Source: JABAYQ01 sp042091225
GTDB taxonomy: Bacteria; Bacteroidota; Bacteroidia; Flavobacteriales; UBA7312
Assembly (NCBI GenBank): GCA_042091225.1
Contig: JBELHW010000037.1
Location: forward strand, 1 to 17,295
DNA length: 17,295 bases
Direction: 5' to 3'
Shown here: positions 13,710 through 17,295 of the stretch, piece after piece
Layout: each line of letters begins with the position of its first letter
How positions within the stretch are numbered: the first letter of the stretch is position 1
Position numbers and translations under genes: made by a program
The notes under the pieces: model-generated
Database searches by the model: none
Told to the model about the DNA's origin: nothing
Seen by the model: the letters and a program-made list of their open reading frames with translations, nothing else

Positions 13710-16151
13710 TTAATCGAGTTTTTTAAAGTTTTTAGCTTTTTTAGTAGTTAAAGATATTTCTAAGACTTCCATCATTTGACTTACATAATGAAATGTAAGG
13801 CCTTTTAAATAATTAGGATTTATTTCATTAATGTCTTTTTTATTTTGTTCACACAAAACAATTTCTTTTATACCAGCTCTTTTAGCAGCCAAGATTTTTT
13901 CTTTGATTCCACCAACTGGCAATACTTTTCCTCTAAGTGTAATTTCTCCTGTCATAGCTAATTTTCCTTTTACTTTTCTTTGGGTAAATAAGGAAGTTAA
14001 AGCAGTTAACATTGTAATTCCTGCAGAAGGTCCATCTTTAGGAGTAGCTCCTTCAGGAACATGAATATGAACATCATGTTTTAACAAAGAATCGAAACTT
14101 ATTCCTAATTGATCACAATTAGATTTTAAATATTGCATTGCAATTGTGGCAGATTCTTTCATTACGTTACCTAAGTTTCCGGTAATACTAAGCTTCCCTT
14201 TTCCTTTACTTAAAGAACTTTCAATAAATAAGATATCGCCACCAACTGAAGTCCAAGCTAATCCGGTAACAACACCAGCGATATCATTATTTAAATACTT
14301 GTCTTTATCAAAAATAATTGCTCCTAAAATTGTTTCAAGGTCTTCGATTTTTAAATTTATACTATATGGTTGCTCCATTGCAATAGACTTGGCTGCATAT
14401 CTTACCAATTTTGCAATCATTTTATCTAAACCTCTCACTCCAGATTCTCTAGTATAACCTTCAACAACTTTTTCTAATACAGAATTTGAAATTTTTAAAT
14501 TGGCTTTTTTCAGTCCATGTTCCTTTAATTGTTTTGGCAATAAATGAATTTTAGCTATCTGGACTTTTTCTTCAATGGTGTAGCCATTTATTTCAATAAT
14601 CTCCATTCGGTCTCTCAAAGCTGGCTGAATTGTCGATAGAGAATTTGCAGTTGCAATAAACATTACCTTTGACAAATCGTAACCAGTATCTAAGTAATTG
14701 TCATGAAAAGAGTTGTTTTGTTCCGGATCTAGCACTTCTAAAAGAGCAGAAGACGGGTCGCCATGAGAATCTCTATTTACTTTGTCTATTTCATCTAAAA
14801 CAAAAACAGGGTTAGAAGTATTTGCTTTTTTAATAGACTTAATTATTCGTCCTGGCATTGCACCGATATAGGTTCTTCTGTGTCCTCTAATTTCTGATTC
14901 ATCTCTTAATCCTCCAAAAGAAATCCTCTCATAACTTCTTCCTAGAGCTTCAGCGACCGATTTACCTAATGATGTTTTGCCTACGCCAGGAGGGCCATAC
15001 AAACATATAATAGGAGCTTTCATATCCCCTTTTAATTTTAAAACAGCAAGATGTTCTAAAATCCTTTCTTTTACTTTTTCTAAGCCAAAATGATCTCTAT
15101 CTAATATTCTTTTTGCTTTGTTTAAGTCAAAAGTATCTTTACTAAATACACCCCAAGGCAAATCTAGATATAATTCTAGATAAGCTCTTTGAACAGAATA
15201 ATCTGCCATAGCAGGATTCATGCGTTGTAGTTTTTTTATTTCTTTATCAAAACTATCTTTAACTGAGTCGTTCCATTTTTTGGATCCAACTCTTTTTTTC
15301 ATTTCTTCAATTTCCTGATCAGCGGATCCACCTAACTCTTCTTGAATCGCCTTTAATTGTTGGTTAAGAAAATATTCTCTTTGCTGCTTATCTAAATCGT
15401 GTTTTACCTTATGCTGAATTTCATTTTTCATTTCAAGACGTTGCAATTCTTTTGTCAACATCTCTAAAGTAAGTTCGGAACGTTTTTTTAAATTAAAAGT
15501 TTGTAATAACTCTTGTTTTTTTACTACAGAAGTATCCATATTAGAACACACAAAATTGACTAAAAAAGAAGAGGATTCAATATTCTTAATTGCCATTTGT
15601 GCTTCTGAAGGAATATTTGGAGATTCTTTTACTATTTGTATAGCTATATCCTTTACGGAGTCAACTAATGCTTCAAATTCTTGGTCATTAGCACCTGGCT
15701 TTTCTTCTGCGAGTTCAATAACTTTTGCTTTCAAATAAGGTTCTTTTTCAACAAATTCTTGCACTTGCATCAACTTTCTTCCTTGAATTATTACAGTTAT
15801 ATTTCCGTCTGGCATTCGAAGCATCTTCATGATGTGGGCAACTGTTCCAACCTTGTTTATATCTTCAATAGTAGGATCTTCAACATTTAAATCTTTCTGA
15901 GAAACAACACCAAGTATTTTATCTTTTTTATAAACCTCTTTTATAAGTTTTATGGATTTATCTCTACCAACAGTAATAGGTATCACAACACCAGGAAATA
16001 AAACCGTATTTCTTAATGGTAAAATTGGAAGTACAGAAGGTATCTCTTCATTATTTATTTTCTCTTCATCTTCATTACTTAATAAAGGAATAAAGTCAGA
16101 ATCGTCATCGAAAACGCCAGAAACCAAAGAGTCTAAAAAAATGTTGCTCAT
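13710..16151 (-). CDS. lon: ATP-dependent Lon protease (endopeptidase La)
   Basis: An 813-residue cytoplasmic AAA+ serine protease that degrades misfolded and selected regulatory proteins. Domains in order: an acidic N-terminal lead (about 13-36), the LonN substrate-binding domain starting VLPILPLRNTVLFPG (40-54), a coiled-coil region (about 215-275), the AAA+ module with Walker A GPPGVGKTS (386-394) and Walker B VFVLDEIDK (449-457), and the protease domain. The catalytic dyad is S709 in KDGPSAG (705-711) and, from the 43-residue spacing in E. coli Lon, K752 in GGIKEK. All key residues are present, so the enzyme should be active. It lies 109 bases downstream of the GlmU-like gene and has its own promoter candidate with a palindrome in the predicted leader. 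Confidence 0.97.
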   Translation of the reverse strand: MSNIFLDSLVSGVFDDDSDFIPLLSNEDEEKINNEEIPSVLPILPLRNTVLFPGVVIPITVGRDKSIKLIKEVYKKDKILGVVSQKDLNVEDPTIEDINKVGTVAHIMKMLRMPDGNITVIIQGRKLMQVQEFVEKEPYLKAKVIELAEEKPGANDQEFEALVDSVKDIAIQIVKESPNIPSEAQMAIKNIESSSFLVNFVCSNMDTSVVKKQELLQTFNLKKRSELTLEMLTKELQRLEMKNEIQHKVKHDLDKQQREYFLNQQLKAIQEELGGSADQEIEEMKKRVGSKKWNDSVKDSFDKEIKKLQRMNPAMADYSVQRAYLELYLDLPWGVFSKDTFDLNKAKRILDRDHFGLEKVKERILEHLAVLKLKGDMKAPIICLYGPPGVGKTSLGKSVAEALGRSYERISFGGLRDESEIRGHRRTYIGAMPGRIIKSIKKANTSNPVFVLDEIDKVNRDSHGDPSSALLEVLDPEQNNSFHDNYLDTGYDLSKVMFIATANSLSTIQPALRDRMEIIEINGYTIEEKVQIAKIHLLPKQLKEHGLKKANLKISNSVLEKVVEGYTRESGVRGLDKMIAKLVRYAAKSIAMEQPYSINLKIEDLETILGAIIFDKDKYLNNDIAGVVTGLAWTSVGGDILFIESSLSKGKGKLSITGNLGNVMKESATIAMQYLKSNCDQLGISFDSLLKHDVHIHVPEGATPKDGPSAGITMLTALTSLFTQRKVKGKLAMTGEITLRGKVLPVGGIKEKILAAKRAGIKEIVLCEQNKKDINEINPNYLKGLTFHYVSQMMEVLEISLTTKKAKNFKKLD

Positions 16152-16165
16152 ATATATATGTAAAA

Positions 16166-16178
16166 TGTCATAATGACA
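16166..16178. promoter_or_regulatory. Perfect 13-base palindrome in the lon leader, possible operator
   Basis: TGTCATAATGACA is a perfect inverted repeat with a one-base centre. It lies 14 bases before the lon ATG and about 5 bases after the predicted transcription start. The position suits a repressor site or an RNA structure; no poly-U follows, so it is not a terminator. The regulator is unknown. Confidence 0.45.
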
Positions 16179-16186
16179 GAATTAAT

Positions 16187-16218
16187 AAAATTTAGTTTGT
16201 GTAATTGCTATATGCAAA
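16187..16218 (-). promoter_or_regulatory. Candidate lon promoter
   Basis: On the minus strand a TTTG (16215-16218) is followed after 20 bases by TAAATTTT (16187-16194), one mismatch from the Bacteroidota -33/-7 pattern TTTG-N19-21-TAnnTTTG. Transcription would start near 16183, giving a leader of about 32 bases that contains the palindrome. The remainder of this 109-base gap shows no gene. Confidence 0.5.
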
Positions 16219-16260
16219 GAGTGTACCTAAGAAAAATAAATCCCGTTTTGACAGAAAAGA

Positions 16261-17295
16261 CTATTTTCTATACTTATTTGTCAGAGAAAAAATATGATTT
16301 AAAATTTCTTTGTCATTTTGACTCATTTCTATATTTCTTCTTTCCATTACTTTTTGAGCTACATCAAATACCTTTTCTACTAAATATGTAGAATATCCTC
16401 CGGATCCACCCCAAGAAAAAGATGGGATGAAATTTCTTGGGAATCCAGGACCAAAAATATTGCAAGAAACACCAACAACAGTACCTGTATTAAACATTGT
16501 ATTTATACCGCATTTAGAATGATCTCCCATTATTAATCCACAAAATTGTAAACCAGTTTTTTCAAACCTTTCATCAGAGTAGTTCCATAGTTTAACCTCA
16601 GCATAATTATTTTTCAAATTGGAATTATTTGTATCAGCTCCTAAATTACACCAATCTCCAATTACTGAATTTCCTAAAAAACCATCGTGTCCTTTATTTG
16701 AATAAGCTTGGAAAACAGAATTATTAACTTCTCCTCCTACCTTGCAAAAAGGGCCCAAAGTGGTAGCGCCATAAATTTTCGCACCCATTTTAAGAACCGA
16801 ATTATTACACATAGCAAAAGAACCACGAATTAAACAACCCTCCATTATTTCGGCATTTTTACCTATGTAAATGAATCCGGATTGAGCGTTTAAAATACTA
16901 CATTCTACAATCGCTCCGGGCTCAATAAAAATATTTCCTTGACCAATTACGGTATTGGTATCACTTATTTTTTGACTCTCTCTTCCCGACGTAACTAACT
17001 GATAATCAGTAGATATTTCTTTATCATTTAAAGTAAAAATCTTATGCGTTTTGTTTATTTGAAACAAGTCCGAATCATACTCAATATGTGAGTCGTATTC
17101 GTTAGCATTTTTTGATTTATATGCAATAACAACACCCTCTTTTTTAAGACATTGATTGTTTTCTAAACTAAGAATTGTACTAAGTAAATCTTTATTAGGA
17201 AGTACGGTCGAATTTATCCACAAATTTGATTTGGCTTTTTGAATCGGATATTTCTTTTGAAGATAATCCTCTGTTTTATAAGAAAATGATAAATC
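16261..17295 (-). CDS. GlmU-family sugar nucleotidyltransferase / left-handed beta-helix protein, N-terminus outside window
   Basis: The minus-strand frame is open from the right edge to a TAG at 16261-16263, giving 344 visible residues; the N-terminal nucleotidyltransferase part begins beyond the window. The visible start (EDYLQKKYP, then NLWINSTVLPN at 24-34) matches the family of Bacteroidota proteins annotated as putative sugar nucleotidyltransferase. Residues about 116-286 form a left-handed beta-helix of hexapeptide repeats (IGQGNIFIEPGAIVE, IGKNAEIMEGCLI, MGAKIYGATTLGP), the fold used by acyltransferases such as GlmU, with GHDGFLGNSVIGDWCNLGA in the middle. By analogy it may activate a sugar phosphate for cell-envelope synthesis; the substrate is unknown. 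The TTG at 17223 is an internal leucine codon, not a start. It is followed, after 109 bases, by lon on the same strand. Confidence 0.85.
   Translation of the reverse strand, partial: DLSFSYKTEDYLQKKYPIQKAKSNLWINSTVLPNKDLLSTILSLENNQCLKKEGVVIAYKSKNANEYDSHIEYDSDLFQINKTHKIFTLNDKEISTDYQLVTSGRESQKISDTNTVIGQGNIFIEPGAIVECSILNAQSGFIYIGKNAEIMEGCLIRGSFAMCNNSVLKMGAKIYGATTLGPFCKVGGEVNNSVFQAYSNKGHDGFLGNSVIGDWCNLGADTNNSNLKNNYAEVKLWNYSDERFEKTGLQFCGLIMGDHSKCGINTMFNTGTVVGVSCNIFGPGFPRNFIPSFSWGGSGGYSTYLVEKVFDVAQKVMERRNIEMSQNDKEILNHIFSLTNKYRK

Noticed and set aside
16173..16391. Plus-strand open frame between lon and the GlmU-like gene
   Set aside because: It runs antisense into the GlmU-like gene, has no family features, and its start falls inside the palindrome; best explained as chance.
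17221..17223. TTG as start of the GlmU-like gene
   Set aside because: The frame continues open to the window edge with sequence fitting the family, so this is an internal leucine codon.
1..17295. Defence island, CRISPR, integrated element or biosynthetic cluster
   Set aside because: No direct-repeat arrays, transposase, integrase, tRNA-linked ends or specialised enzymes were found; gene content is housekeeping and envelope-related, and base composition looks even.

Overview
The window looks like an ordinary stretch of chromosome from a low-GC Bacteroidota bacterium, most probably of the order Flavobacteriales. The pointers are a type IX secretion PorQ homologue, the Bacteroidota-type GlmU-like sugar nucleotidyltransferase, a stand-alone THUMP-type RNA methyltransferase, the long (406-residue) form of IspH, promoter boxes of the TAnnTTTG type and the near absence of Shine-Dalgarno sequences. 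Genes are densely packed. I see no tRNA, rRNA, CRISPR array, insertion sequence, phage gene or plasmid gene, and no gap longer than about 110 bases.

Layout, left to right. (1) A 5'-truncated LOG-family gene and a large outer-membrane protein gene (barrel, calcium-binding type-3 repeats, three SPOR-like repeats) on the plus strand, ending at a perfect bidirectional terminator. (2) A convergent RNA methyltransferase gene on the minus strand, whose stop codon lies in the loop of that terminator. (3) A six-gene plus-strand run, 3953-9401: SAM methyltransferase, ZIP metal transporter, small P-loop NTPase, RecQ helicase, fmt, trmH-like. Neighbours overlap or are a few bases apart. (4) pdxH on the minus strand, tail-to-tail with trmH, and divergent from ispH on the plus strand. 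(5) A minus-strand block to the right edge, read right to left: GlmU-like transferase (cut by the window edge), lon, a small outer-membrane barrel protein, terminator, then porQ and cmk, which overlap by 4 bases. cmk is convergent with ispH and overlaps it by 8 bases.

Most genes serve housekeeping roles: translation initiation (fmt), RNA modification (trmH-like, two methyltransferases), cofactor and isoprenoid synthesis (pdxH, ispH), nucleotide metabolism (cmk), DNA repair (recQ), protein quality control (lon), and cell envelope or secretion (porQ, two barrel proteins, GlmU-like).

I did not find an obviously new multi-gene system. The points most worth a second look are: the repeated placement of a TAnnTTTG promoter box exactly four bases before the start codon, implying leaderless mRNAs; the outer-membrane protein in which three SPOR-like repeats stand where an OmpA domain would be expected; and a perfect 13-base palindrome just downstream of a good promoter candidate for lon.
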